A stretch of 64,000 nt of DNA from Endozoicomonas arenosclerae (GCF_001562015.1 NZ_LASA01000121.1:1-64000), one strand, 5' to 3'. Shown: positions 39,459 to 48,587, numbered from the stretch's first letter. The notes: generated by a model from the letters alone, not told the origin. Program-made: numbers and translations.

Positions 39459-39671
39459 TTATTTTTCATGAATTTCGAGCACTTCTTCGCCATTCACACT
39501 GGCTTCAAACCCATCCAGAGTTTCATATTCATAAAAGCCGTCACTGTTCATATGAGGGGTATCTTTTGTCGTGATAGAACGACCATCTTTAAGGGTGATA
39601 ATGTGAGGGCTGGAGCACCCCATCAGGAGAACCGTAACCGCGAGAGCCAGAACCAGATTAATACGCTTCAT
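39459..39671 (-). CDS. YgdI/YgdR-type small lipoprotein
   Basis: This 70-residue precursor has an AGGAG element 7 bases before ATG 39671 and lipobox LMGC (Cys19). The mature part (ITLKDGRSITTKDTPHMNSD, then GFYEYETLDG) matches the SH3-like DUF903 lipoproteins YgdI and YgdR. Their function is unknown. It stands alone on the minus strand. Confidence 0.88.
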   Translation of the reverse strand: MKRINLVLALAVTVLLMGCSSPHIITLKDGRSITTKDTPHMNSDGFYEYETLDGFEASVNGEEVLEIHEK

Positions 39672-39839
39672 AAAACACTCCTGTACAACCATCATCACAG
39701 CTTAGAAAAGGATCTCCGCTCTGCAACCAAAAACAGGCATTTTTCCCTTCTGGAACGCGAATTCAGTTTATGTATTGGAGTGAGCTGGCAGGGGGAAGGA
39801 ACAGGCTGGAGATCAGATCGCCAGCCTTCTTAAACAGGA

Positions 39840-40442
39840 TTACATACCGTTTCTGAAAGTCTTGTGATCAATCACACCACTTTCCCGAGCACCTTTCAGA
39901 CCCACTGCATATTCCTTGAGAACGGAAAGACTGTAATCCATGCGCTCCTGCATATGCTGATCCGCCTCGGCATCTTCACCTGTCATAACAGAAGCCGCCT
40001 GGCGAACAATCAAATGATCAGGAATATAACAAAGCCTGCAATTCTTATAGCTGCTTGAACGCAGCTCCACGACCGGATAAGAACCGCCCTGTCCTGCAGA
40101 TACAGCCGTAATCAAACCAGGCTTATGCCCCAGCTGGGCAGCACCAAAAATCAGGAAAAAGTTTTTCAGACCTGAGGGAACCATACCATTCCACTCCGGA
40201 GCCACTACAACAATGGCATCACTGGCATTCAATGTAGCCCTCCACGGAGCCAGAAGCGTTTTCCATTCTTCATTACCAGACCAGATGGACTCATCCCATA
40301 AAGGCAGTGGATTCTCAGCCAGGTCAAGAATATCGACCTGATCGAAAAGACCCAAAGTCTCAGCACGCTCCTTCAATACATGACTGATGCGAGTACTCTG
40401 GGAATCCTTTCGGTGGCTTCCACTGATAATTGTCAGGTTCAT
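39840..40442 (-). CDS. NAD(P)H-dependent FMN reductase family protein
   Basis: This 200-residue flavodoxin-fold protein has the FMN phosphate loop GSHRKDSQSTRIS and the family motif PEWNGMVPSGLKNFF. It belongs to the group of NADPH-FMN, azo- and chromate-reductases, so a general quinone- or flavin-reducing role is likely. It is a single gene before the strong terminator at 40651-40686. Confidence 0.88.
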   Translation of the reverse strand: MNLTIISGSHRKDSQSTRISHVLKERAETLGLFDQVDILDLAENPLPLWDESIWSGNEEWKTLLAPWRATLNASDAIVVVAPEWNGMVPSGLKNFFLIFGAAQLGHKPGLITAVSAGQGGSYPVVELRSSSYKNCRLCYIPDHLIVRQAASVMTGEDAEADQHMQERMDYSLSVLKEYAVGLKGARESGVIDHKTFRNGM

Positions 40443-40650
40443 CAGGACCTCTTATTAAAATTCTGGTGTGTAGAAAGACAGGGAGATGATAACCAAGACT
40501 CAGCAATGATGCGAAGCTTCCCCATCCCAATTTGAGGATAAACAGGCCACTAAAACTTATGAATAAGCCTCTGAAAGCATAATCCAATACAGTTTCAGTA
40601 TTATCATAAAAAACAATTATTTTCCGAAAGAACCTTTCAATAAAAGCAGA

Positions 40651-40686
40651 GCAAAAAAAACCGCCAAAGGTGGCGGTTTTTTTTGC
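40651..40686. terminator. Strong bidirectional terminator after sspB
   Basis: GC, eight A, the arms CCGCC and GGCGG around AAAGGT, then eight T and GC form a symmetric hairpin with U-tracts on both strands. It lies 28 bases past the sspB stop. Confidence 0.9.
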
Positions 40687-40713
40687 AGCAGATACAAGCA
40701 GGGCAAATCGACC

Positions 40714-41187
40714 TTACTTAACCACCTTCAGGTGCGGTCTGCCACCAGGCTTGCGAGGAGGCTTCTCAGTCTCTTCGTCTTTTGCAGCTGGTGCTTCCTG
40801 CGGCTGAGGCTCAGGATCAGAAACGGCTTCCAGCTCAAAGTGTGGAGACACTTCTTCTTCGACCTCTGCAAAAGGCTCAACTTCAAACACCATGCCCTGA
40901 CCATTTTCGCGGGCATAGATCGCCATCAGCGCTTCGACAGGTACTACAATCGTCAAAGCCTCACCGCCAAAACGACCGTCAAAGGTAATCACATCATTTC
41001 CCATATGCATGGCTCTCACCGCAGCAGGGGAAATATTGAGGACTATCTGGCCATCCTTAACGTATTCTCTGGGTACTTCAACCCCATTCCGGGCGGCATC
41101 AACCAGAATGTAAGGGGTGCAGTCATTTTCAAGAATCCAGTCATACAGAGCTCTGGCAATGTAAGGGCGACTGCTGGTCATCGTCAT
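40714..41187 (-). CDS. sspB: ClpXP protease specificity-enhancing factor SspB
   Basis: SspB delivers ssrA-tagged proteins to ClpXP. The 157-residue protein has the N-terminal substrate-binding domain (RPYIARALYDWILENDCTPY, HMGNDVITFDGRFGG) and an acidic, proline-rich linker. It ends with the short ClpX-docking peptide GGRPHLKVVK. It lies downstream of sspA, as in most gammaproteobacteria. Confidence 0.96.
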   Translation of the reverse strand: MTMTSSRPYIARALYDWILENDCTPYILVDAARNGVEVPREYVKDGQIVLNISPAAVRAMHMGNDVITFDGRFGGEALTIVVPVEALMAIYARENGQGMVFEVEPFAEVEEEVSPHFELEAVSDPEPQPQEAPAAKDEETEKPPRKPGGRPHLKVVK

Positions 41188-41329
41188 AATCTGTCTCCAT
41201 CCAGGCTAACTTCCGATGGCTGTTTGACCCTGAGTCAACTCATCCTTTTCAGCCATCAATAACCACTATAGAAGAAGCCATTCATCTCAAGGGAAGAGAG
41301 AAGACACTTCTCATTCGCTAAGGTACTCG

Positions 41330-41390
41330 ACCGTAAAAATGACTTCACACCCAGTGTAAAGTCACTTTCTTAGCTCATGGCTGTTTAGCC
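41330..41390. repeat. Dispersed hairpin repeat, copy B (sspA-sspB gap)
   Basis: Arms TGACTTCACAC (41340-41350) and GTGTAAAGTCA (41354-41364, one G-U type mismatch) are followed by CTTTCTTAGCTCATGGCTG. The right half and tail match copy A at 23076-23126, and the preceding ACCGTxAAAxTGA stretch aligns as well. It lies between sspA and sspB. Confidence 0.6.
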
Positions 41391-41435
41391 AGATTCTTCA
41401 GCCCTGACAGACTGGCTGTCAGGGTCCGTCTCAAA

Positions 41436-42071
41436 TCAAAGAGTGTCACGCATCTCTTTTTCAATTTCAGACAGGCTTTCCTTGAAAGATTCACGCTCGA
41501 ACAGACGTTCAGCATAATCCAGAATGGCCTGTCCCTGCTTGGGCAGCTCAATTCCCATAGCCGGCAGTCTCCAGAGGATAGGAGCTACACAGCAATCGAC
41601 CAGAGTGAACTCTTCACTCATGAAGAAAGGCTTTTCAGCAAAAATGGGCGCCACAGACAGCAGGCTTTCACGCAGTTCTTTACGAGCGCGGGCAGCCGGT
41701 GTTTCTTTGGTTTTTGGATCCATAATGGTGTCCACCAGACTGCACCAGTCTTTCTGAATGCGATGCATCATCAGACGGCTCTGGGCACGGCTGACTGGAT
41801 AAACAGGCAGCAGTGGCGGATGAGGAAAACGCTCATCCAGGTATTCCATCATTACGCTGGGCTCGTACAGCACCAGTTCGCGATCGACCAAAGTTGGAAG
41901 ACTATTGTACGGGTTGAGATCAGACAGTTCCTGAGGCAGATTTTCAGGACTGGCATCCTGTATATCCACCGCAACCCCTTTTTCGGCCAGAACAATACGA
42001 ACCCTGTGACAGTAGTGGTCAGATGGATCCGAGAAAAAAATCATGGATGACTTTTTGGCAACTACAGCCAT
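41436..42071 (-). CDS. sspA: Stringent starvation protein A
   Basis: SspA is a glutathione-S-transferase-fold protein that binds RNA polymerase and alters transcription under starvation and acid stress. The 211-residue chain has the GST N-terminal motif ([20 protein letters not shown]), [19 protein letters not shown] and the helical C-terminal domain with [13 protein letters not shown]. The ATG at 42071 matches the usual family start [10 protein letters not shown]. The petABC and rpsI-rplM genes that often precede sspA are not here. Confidence 0.95.
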   Translation of the reverse strand: MAVVAKKSSMIFFSDPSDHYCHRVRIVLAEKGVAVDIQDASPENLPQELSDLNPYNSLPTLVDRELVLYEPSVMMEYLDERFPHPPLLPVYPVSRAQSRLMMHRIQKDWCSLVDTIMDPKTKETPAARARKELRESLLSVAPIFAEKPFFMSEEFTLVDCCVAPILWRLPAMGIELPKQGQAILDYAERLFERESFKESLSEIEKEMRDTL

Positions 42072-42292
42072 GAAGTACCCCCGCCTCATGCAAAGGAAAT
42101 GAGCTCCCGACGAATCAGTCCACTCATTCGATCCACTATTCGGATGAGTAACGCTGACCTAACGGGCCGACACAAGAAAATAACGGGTTATCTTAGCAAA
42201 CTTTACACCCTGCGGAATAGGTGGCTTGCAAACTTTCGTTCATTTACTGCTTGAAAAACCCGAAAAAATCAGTCAGCAAATGCACTGAATAT

Positions 42293-42325
42293 AAAAAAAC
42301 CCGCCTGAATCAAGCGGGTTTTTCA
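42293..42325 (-). terminator. Terminator after metNIQ
   Basis: Arms AAAAACCCGC (42295-42304) and GCGGGTTTTT (42314-42323) enclose a nine-base loop. A U-tract on the minus strand ends the metNIQ transcript 15 bases past metQ. Confidence 0.9.
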
Positions 42326-42339
42326 TCAAAAGTAACGGT

Positions 42340-43158
42340 TTATTTCCAGCCTGGCACCGCACTGCCTTTAAACAGTTCCTTGGCTTTATCTTCAACCGCC
42401 TGAGTATGGTAAGACTCAACCAGCGCCTTGATGCGAGGGTCATCCTTGTTATCTTCACGGGCCACAATCAGATTCACATAAGGAGAATCCTTGCCTTCTA
42501 CCAGCAAGGCATCACGCGCAGGCAGTAGTCCAGCAGGTACTGAATAGGTAGAATTAATGAAAGCCAGATCAACATCATCCAGGGAACGAGGCAACTGTGC
42601 AGCGTCCAGCTCAATAAACTTCAGATTCTTAGGATTTTCAACAATATCAGCCGGAGTAGCTTCCAGATTGTTAATATCCTTCAGCTTGATGAAGCCCTTT
42701 TTATCCAACAGGATCAGAGTACGACCTTCGTTACTCGGATCGTTAGGGATGGCCACTTTAGCACCGTCTTTCAGCTCGCTGATATCCTTGATTTTCTTGG
42801 AGTAAGCGCCAATCGGGTAAACAAACGTATTACCAGCAGCAGCCAGTTTAAAGCCACGATCCCGAATCATACTGTCCAGATAAGGCTTATGCTGGAAGGC
42901 ATTGGCATCAATAGAACCGTCAGCAAGAGCAACGTTAGGAGACACGTAGTCGGAAAACTCAACCAGCTCAACATTAACGTCATGATCTTTTTTGGCGATG
43001 TCGGCAGCCACTTTCATCACATCCGCTTCCGGGCCAGCCATAACGCCCACTTTTAATGGACCTTCAGAACTGTTTTCAGAACCGCAACCCGTCAACAGCA
43101 CACTCGCTGCCACCAGAGCCGCACCCGCAAGCGCTTTAAATTTATTAACAGCAAACAT
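42340..43158 (-). CDS. metQ: Methionine ABC transporter substrate-binding lipoprotein MetQ
   Basis: MetQ captures methionine in the periplasm for MetNI. The 272-residue precursor has lipobox LTGC (Cys25) and the NlpA/MetQ family segments LKVGVMAGPEADVM, ANAFQHKPYLDSM and IPNDPSNEGRTLILL. It ends with the family motif KELFKGSAVPGW. It is the last gene of metNIQ. Confidence 0.95.
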   Translation of the reverse strand: MFAVNKFKALAGAALVAASVLLTGCGSENSSEGPLKVGVMAGPEADVMKVAADIAKKDHDVNVELVEFSDYVSPNVALADGSIDANAFQHKPYLDSMIRDRGFKLAAAGNTFVYPIGAYSKKIKDISELKDGAKVAIPNDPSNEGRTLILLDKKGFIKLKDINNLEATPADIVENPKNLKFIELDAAQLPRSLDDVDLAFINSTYSVPAGLLPARDALLVEGKDSPYVNLIVAREDNKDDPRIKALVESYHTQAVEDKAKELFKGSAVPGWK

Positions 43159-43230
43159 TCTTCACTTCTCCAGTCAGCCAGTTATTCAGTGACAGACAGC
43201 ACAATACCACCTGTCTCTTTCATTCATTAT

Positions 43231-43887
43231 TCAGCGAGTTCTATCGTAATAGTTCTGCAAACGGTCGCCTGCAGACTGTATCAATTGCACCAGCACAATC
43301 AGGATCACCACCGTAGCCAGCATGATGACGCCATCAAAACGCTGGTAGCCATAACGAATACCCAGATCACCCAGACCGCCACCACCTATGGCACCCGCCA
43401 TAGCGGAGTAACTGACCAGCGTCACCAGAGTAATGGTCATACCATTGATCAATCCTGGACGCGCTTCAGGCAACAATACCCTGCTGACAATCTGCAAAGG
43501 TGTCGCACCCATGGATTGAGCCGCCTCCACCAGGCCAGAAGGCACTTCATTGATCGCACCTTCAGCAATACGGGCCACAAAGGGAATAGCCGCCAGCGTC
43601 AGAGGCACAATAGCTGCCGTGGTACCAATGGATGTCCCCACCAGCAAACGGGTCAGTGGAATAATCGCTACCAGCAGTATAATAAACGGCACAGAACGTG
43701 TAGCGTTAACGATAGCACCCAATACCGAATTGAGTGCCGGATTTTCCTTTATACGCCCCGGCTTGGTGATATAAAGCAGAACACCCAGAGGAATACCAAA
43801 GAGGAAACTCAACCCACCTGACACGGCAGTCATATAAATGGTTTCCCAGAGCGCCTTCCCCAGGAGAAGCCAGGAATCAGCTGACAT
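43231..43887 (-). CDS. metI: Methionine ABC transporter permease MetI
   Basis: MetI is the membrane subunit of the methionine importer. The 218-residue protein has five or more membrane helices and the coupling-helix EAA motif region VEAAQSMGATPLQIV. AGAIGGGGLGDLGIRYGYQR is typical of the family. It overlaps metN by 11 bases. Confidence 0.95.
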   Translation of the reverse strand: MSADSWLLLGKALWETIYMTAVSGGLSFLFGIPLGVLLYITKPGRIKENPALNSVLGAIVNATRSVPFIILLVAIIPLTRLLVGTSIGTTAAIVPLTLAAIPFVARIAEGAINEVPSGLVEAAQSMGATPLQIVSRVLLPEARPGLINGMTITLVTLVSYSAMAGAIGGGGLGDLGIRYGYQRFDGVIMLATVVILIVLVQLIQSAGDRLQNYYDRTR

Positions 43888-44908
43888 AACCCACTACCTC
43901 CAACTGTACGTTTTCCTTGAGAAATTTCATGGAGGCCTCGACTTCAGACTCCTCTCCCAGGATCTCAACCATAAGAAACCCCATAGATTTGCCCTGCACC
44001 GTTTCTATATCGGCCTGCAGAATGACGAAGTCGGTACCAAATTGTTTGGCTGCCCGGGTGATCAGAGGATCTACAACTCCCTGACCGACAAAAGTAATGC
44101 GAACCACCGGCCTTGAACCTTCAGATGGTTCTGGCTGGTAACGGCTCTCAACTTCAGCAACAGGCTTCTCGTGAATAGCACTGCGCACAAACTCTCTGGC
44201 CAGATCGGTCTGGGGATTCAGGAAGAACGCTTCCACCTCATTCTCTTCAATCAATTGCCCATAGCTTAAGATGGCAACACGATCACAAATGGTTTTCACC
44301 ACATCCATTTCATGAGTGATGATCAAAACCGTAATCTTCAGCTCACGGTTAATATCCTTGAGCAGCGCAAGAATCGATCGCGTGGTTTGCGGATCTAGCG
44401 CAGAAGTCGCCTCGTCACACAGCAAAACCTTGGGTTTACTGGCCAGAGCTCTGGCAATAGCCACTCTCTGTTTTTGACCACCTGACAGCTGGGAAGGATA
44501 ACTGTCACGCTTGTCCTGCAGCCCGGTAAGCTCCAACAGAGGCGACACTGCGGTCTCGATTTCATCTTTGCTGGCGCCAGCCAGTTCAAGAGGAAGGGCA
44601 ATATTCTGATAGACCGTTCGACTGGACAACAAATTGAAGTGCTGAAAAATCATACCGATATTGTGGCGAGCCTGACGCAGCCCTTTTTCCGTGAGGGTCG
44701 TCAGGTCTTGACCATCCACAACGACCTGCCCAGAACTGGGACGTTCGAGCAAATTAACGCAGCGAATCAGGGTGCTCTTGCCTGCACCACTGGATCCGAT
44801 CACGCCATATATCGATCCTTCAGGCACGCTGAGATTAATGCTATCAAGCGCTTTAACCTCTTTTCCTCCTGCCTTGAACACCTTGGTAAGGTTTTTCAGT
44901 TCTATCAT
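43877..44908 (-). CDS. metN: Methionine ABC transporter ATP-binding protein MetN
   Basis: MetN drives methionine import and is inhibited by cytoplasmic methionine through its C-terminal domain. The 343-residue protein begins MIELKNLTKVF after an AGGAG element. It has Walker A GSSGAGKST, signature LSGGQKQRVAIARAL and Walker B VLLCDEATSALDP. The C-terminal NIL domain (about 270-343) includes VRITFVGQGVVDPLI. Confidence 0.96.
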   Translation of the reverse strand: MIELKNLTKVFKAGGKEVKALDSINLSVPEGSIYGVIGSSGAGKSTLIRCVNLLERPSSGQVVVDGQDLTTLTEKGLRQARHNIGMIFQHFNLLSSRTVYQNIALPLELAGASKDEIETAVSPLLELTGLQDKRDSYPSQLSGGQKQRVAIARALASKPKVLLCDEATSALDPQTTRSILALLKDINRELKITVLIITHEMDVVKTICDRVAILSYGQLIEENEVEAFFLNPQTDLAREFVRSAIHEKPVAEVESRYQPEPSEGSRPVVRITFVGQGVVDPLITRAAKQFGTDFVILQADIETVQGKSMGFLMVEILGEESEVEASMKFLKENVQLEVVGYVS

Positions 44909-45430
44909 CGTTACTCCTGCCTGATCCCGATACAATCAGGTCATGCTGTCTGAGTTTTACTCAGTCAGTTTTTTCAATCCGTTCGTCTGGGTTTCAATGG
45001 GAGGCAATGGTTTCTTGTCCACCCGGATAACCGCCTTCAGGTTCTTGCAACATCAGGGCGATCTCTTTTCTATGGACAAAAAAAAACCACTCTGCGCTAA
45101 ACAGAGTGGTTTTTCATGAATTCGTTCAAACCCTTCTTTTAGCGGTATTTCTATAGCGCCCGCAAGCCAAGACAAATCAGCGCATTAGCCGGACATTACC
45201 CGAGTCCAAACGGCAAGTCAACCAACGAACTAGTCCAAATTGACTACAGAATTAAAAATTTAAATGTCTGGCATATAGCTTAGGGCTCTGCTGACAATGA
45301 AGTTTAATGCAAAAGGGAGGAGAGATTTGGCTGAGATTAAAAAGGGGAGTGGGTAGACGAAGGGCAAAAGGCAGGGGTTCAGATTGCCCAGAGCCTCTGC
45401 AGAAAGCAGAAGCTCCAGACATTGGTCAGT
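44909..45430 (-). promoter_or_regulatory. metNIQ leader region with structured stretch
   Basis: The 522-base gap between yjiG and metN has no normal-sized gene. Reading the minus strand toward metN, potential stems occur near 45185-45220 (GCC...GGAC with GTCC...GGC). Another lies near 45152-45189 (a GCGC pair). The terminator at 45079-45114 follows, then 170 bases to the metN start. I recognise no SAM-I consensus or clear MetJ box. Whether the metN promoter lies before or after the terminator decides whether this is an attenuator or simply the end of the yjiHG transcript. Confidence 0.35.
45079..45114 (-). terminator. Strong hairpin terminator upstream of metN
   Basis: Arms AACCACTCTG and CAGAGTGGTT enclose a seven-base loop. 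On the minus strand they are followed by a run of nine T. A shorter U-tract on the plus strand makes it partly bidirectional. It could end yjiHG or attenuate metNIQ. Confidence 0.85.
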
Positions 45431-45904
45431 TCAGACCAGAATATTCATTACAAACATAGCCATGAAAGCATTCAGGATACAGATGCCAAACAGTACTGGG
45501 TAGTAACGGGCTTCAGTACCGATAACCCCCAGAATACGACCTGCATATTGAATGGTTGAACCCATCAGGTAGATGGCAGGCGCAAGAATCGCAATATCAC
45601 GAGCCTGCAGCAGACCTTCAGAGAGCAGACCCACAGTCACGCCAACTGCACCACCCATGGACATAATGGCACTCATCAGGACTGCGGCACCTTCACCAGG
45701 CAATCCTACAACGCCCATGACAGGACCAAATACAGAGGACAGCATATCCAGTGCGCCAGTGATGGTCAGCGCCTTGATAATGATAAAAGCCATCATCACA
45801 TTGGGAATGGTACTGCTGGTACCAATAGCCCAACCTTTACGAGCACCCTCAACAAAGATATCGGTGATCATCTTTTTCTGTTCGGTAGCAGCTGCCTTAG
45901 ACAT
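45431..45904 (-). CDS. yjiG: YjiG family inner membrane protein (gate domain)
   Basis: This 157-residue membrane protein is close to E. coli YjiG: DIFVEGARKGWAIGTSSTIP, VGLPGEGAAVLMSAIMSMGG and PAIYLMGSTIQYAGR. It is one half of a two-subunit gate-domain transporter, and the substrate is not established. The ATG at 45904 overlaps the end of the yjiH gene by 8 bases and has a GGAGG element. In E. coli yjiHG precedes iadA (isoaspartyl dipeptidase), which is absent here. Confidence 0.88.
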   Translation of the reverse strand: MSKAAATEQKKMITDIFVEGARKGWAIGTSSTIPNVMMAFIIIKALTITGALDMLSSVFGPVMGVVGLPGEGAAVLMSAIMSMGGAVGVTVGLLSEGLLQARDIAILAPAIYLMGSTIQYAGRILGVIGTEARYYPVLFGICILNAFMAMFVMNILV

Positions 45905-46619
45905 TGCGGGCCTCCAGACGGGTCTCAGCTTCAGTTTCAGTTTTCTTGCTGGCAAAGTTCAGGTAGAAACGCATGATGTTGGCGCCTACAACCTTGAAGA
46001 TAAACATGATGGCCACAGCAAGACCGATAGAACCCGGTACAGACTGGCCTGCTGCATCCGTCAATGTGAACAGAATGGCACCAGAGCTGAAGAAGTTTAC
46101 GATCAGCGCACCACCAGAGAACTGGAAGGCAGTGAACGTATTTTTCTCTTTGTCGGTCAACTCATCATTATCAGCCAGGTCCTTGGTCATACCCGCACCT
46201 ACGTCAGTAGACTGGAGACTACCAATCAGAGCCAGACCGACCGTACCTGGTACACCCATCAAAGGACGAAGCAGAGGAGTCAGCAGTTTGCGTGCTGCAC
46301 GCAGAGCACCATAGTGCTCCAGAACATTGATCATACCCAGGGCAAACATACAGGTGGGCACCAGACCCAGGGCAAACAGAAACCCATCCAGTGCTCCGCT
46401 ACCGCCGGTACCTCGATAAGTAGTCGCAGTGGATTCAACTACACCCTCTGCGCCAGTGCTAATGCCGTTCAGGAGCTTGCCAAAAGCACCATTGAGCGTG
46501 GTGAAATCAAAGACACCGTACCATTCTGTGGATTTCAACAATCCTGAAAAAAAGACCACAGCAAAAGCCAGTGCCACGTAGCTTCCGAGCGTGACCTTCT
46601 GGTCATCATGAGCGCTCAT
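45897..46619 (-). CDS. yjiH: YjiH family inner membrane protein (gate domain)
   Basis: This 240-residue protein has about six membrane helices and a nucleoside-recognition/gate-type segment (GTVGLALIGSLQSTDVGAGM). It also carries the TAFQFSGGALIVNFF region. The ATG at 46619 follows GGGGGAG. Paired with yjiG, it probably forms one transporter. The substrate is unknown; dipeptides or nucleosides have been suggested for relatives. Confidence 0.85.
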   Translation of the reverse strand: MSAHDDQKVTLGSYVALAFAVVFFSGLLKSTEWYGVFDFTTLNGAFGKLLNGISTGAEGVVESTATTYRGTGGSGALDGFLFALGLVPTCMFALGMINVLEHYGALRAARKLLTPLLRPLMGVPGTVGLALIGSLQSTDVGAGMTKDLADNDELTDKEKNTFTAFQFSGGALIVNFFSSGAILFTLTDAAGQSVPGSIGLAVAIMFIFKVVGANIMRFYLNFASKKTETEAETRLEARNV

Positions 46620-46830
46620 GGGCTCCCCCTTTAACGACAATAGTTAATAACTTAATGATTAATATCGTAATCTATTTGTAAATCCGGAAGCATTGGGGAT
46701 ATACACAAACCTGATACGACTTATAACTAGCAGAAACGTACTATTCGTCGATCGACTTAAATGACTTATTGCCACTCAGTAAACGAGCCATGAACAAGTC
46801 TGAAAAACGGGAGGTTTAAACAGGAAAAAA

Positions 46831-47553
46831 TTATCGAATCGCAGAAGCAATGGCACTGATACCGGCAAGACTGCAAAGCACCAGCAAGGCATGACGAATG
46901 ATCTTTTGATCAATACGATGAGAAATTCTGGAGGCTATTTTACTGCCCAGCAACACAGGCGGAACCAGCATCAGTGCATATTTGACATCATGGGTGCCAA
47001 GCATGCCCGCAGCGGCCAGGAAGATCAGAGAAATGATACTGCTGAATACGAAGTAAATGGACATACTCGCGCGGATCTTGTCACCGGTCTCATTTTGCAT
47101 GACCAGTGCAACAGGAGGTCCGCCAATGGACGACGTAGTACCTGTAACTCCGGAAACCACACCCGCCACAAAAAGACTGGATTTGGTGGCTCGAACCTTA
47201 ACGGAAAACAAGCTGGCAAAAACGGCAAGCAGCACTGCCCCACCCATGAACAAACTCATTTGCTCTCTGGAAGCGACAGCCAGAAGGTAAGCACCCAATA
47301 ATGAACCCGGAACCCTGCCAAAAACTGCGTACTTCATATCAGCCAGCTCAATGGAGCCTCGATACTTTCGAACAGTCAGCAAAGCCAGAAACATCGCCAT
47401 ACAGATCAATGTGCCCGGTACCAGCGAGGGAGCAATGATATAAAGAATGGGCGCAGCTACGACCGCCATACCAAAACCAATCATGCCCTGGATCAAAGCG
47501 CCTGCAAAAACAACAAGCATTGCTATTAACAACTGGTACAGGCTCAGATCCAT
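46831..47553 (-). CDS. TauE/SafE family sulfite exporter-type permease
   Basis: This 240-residue protein has about eight membrane helices and both TauE/SafE half-motifs (GALIQGMIGFGMAVVAAPIL and GVTGTTSSIGGPPVALVMQ). Members export sulfite, sulfoacetate or other organic anions, but the substrate cannot be inferred here. It is a single gene. Confidence 0.9.
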   Translation of the reverse strand: MDLSLYQLLIAMLVVFAGALIQGMIGFGMAVVAAPILYIIAPSLVPGTLICMAMFLALLTVRKYRGSIELADMKYAVFGRVPGSLLGAYLLAVASREQMSLFMGGAVLLAVFASLFSVKVRATKSSLFVAGVVSGVTGTTSSIGGPPVALVMQNETGDKIRASMSIYFVFSSIISLIFLAAAGMLGTHDVKYALMLVPPVLLGSKIASRISHRIDQKIIRHALLVLCSLAGISAIASAIR

Positions 47554-47690
47554 AACAACAAAGGTACATCATTTATATCGGAAGGGGATATAAATATAAC
47601 CGTTTGTTATGAGTAGAATCCACTGTCATTTATACCCATCAGGGTAAATCGCAAAAGAAAACGACAAATTCCTTTTACTTATCAAGACTT

Positions 47691-47797
47691 CGTCTCGAAA
47701 TAACTTCCCGATTTACACAGATTCCGTTCACCCTGAGCTTGTCGAAGGGCGGTGGCATTGGACTTCGACAGGCTCAGCCCGAACGGATTTCGAGACG
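47691..47797. repeat. Nested inverted repeat between tauE-like gene and tdk
   Basis: Outer arms CGTCTCGAAAT (47691-47701) and ATTTCGAGACG (47787-47797) are perfect. Inside them, CCGTTCACCCTGAGCTTGTC (47724-47743) pairs imperfectly with a GACAGGCTCAGCCCGAACGG arm ending at 47786. The inner CTGAGCTTGTCGAAGGG-type sequence is a dispersed palindrome found in many proteobacterial genomes. No gene is present, so it is best described as a small non-coding mobile or REP-like element. The remainder of 47554-47839 carries nothing else recognised. Confidence 0.75.
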
Positions 47798-47839
47798 ATT
47801 CCAACAAGGGAATTAATGTCAGACAAGCCCCTAATCCTT

Positions 47840-48421
47840 TTACCTACCCAGCAAAGCCTTGTAATGCTTACGGCAAACGGAGAGATAGCTGTCATTACCA
47901 CCAATCTGAACCTGACTGCCACTGCTGACAACATTACCCTCGGCATCCAGACGAACCTGCATACTGGCTTTTTTCTCGCACTTCTTGCAGATGCTTTTCA
48001 GTTCACAGAGCTCATCAGCAATGGCCAACAATACACCGCTGGCAGGAAAAGCCTTTCCAAACGCATCGGTTCTGAGGCCAAAACAGAGTACCGGTAACTT
48101 GAGATTATCCACCACATCACTCAGCTCCCACACCTGCTCCTCAGTAAGAAACTGGGCTTCATCAATCATGACGCAGGACAATCTCTGTTCACCATGCTCA
48201 CGGGCAATCTGCTCAAAAAGATTATCCTGCTGACTGATGGCCAGAGCATCTTTCTGCAGACCGATCCTTGAAGTAATCATGCCTTTGCCAAAACGGTCAT
48301 CAATGGCCGGCGTGAGCAGAAGCACCCGTTTGCCCGCTGATTGGTAGTTATGGGCAGCCTGCAGCAGGTAAGTACTCTTTCCCGAGTCCATGGAAGAAAA
48401 ATAGAAGTACAGCGAGGCCAT
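47840..48421 (-). CDS. tdk: Thymidine kinase (type II)
   Basis: Tdk phosphorylates thymidine for salvage. The 193-residue protein has the P-loop FYFSSMDSGKSTYLLQ, the Walker B-like MIDEAQFL, the lasso domain with two zinc-binding pairs (CKKC and CRKH), and FGLRTDAFG. The ATG at 48421 has a GGAG element; a TTG precedes it. Confidence 0.95.
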   Translation of the reverse strand: MASLYFYFSSMDSGKSTYLLQAAHNYQSAGKRVLLLTPAIDDRFGKGMITSRIGLQKDALAISQQDNLFEQIAREHGEQRLSCVMIDEAQFLTEEQVWELSDVVDNLKLPVLCFGLRTDAFGKAFPASGVLLAIADELCELKSICKKCEKKASMQVRLDAEGNVVSSGSQVQIGGNDSYLSVCRKHYKALLGR

Positions 48422-48587
48422 CAATATCTCCGTCTAAACTGTGACTCATTCGAATCACTGGGTTTGCCATACCGGAACTGGCATGCCAACTCATTTTAAT
48501 CGTATCACTGCCTGAATTCTGTCAGGAAAACTGCGGTTCTCCTTTCGCTCAGGACAATGACCTGTTCAAGATTGCCAAAGGGCTTAT

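Noticed and set aside
45573-46547. 324-codon frame antisense to yjiG and yjiH
   Set aside because: Both minus-strand genes match known families with good Shine-Dalgarno sequences; the antisense product is compositionally odd.
47728-47946. Short minus-strand frame across the nested inverted repeat
   Set aside because: Its sequence is a translation of the repeat and of the tdk end; such frames often arise from these palindromes.
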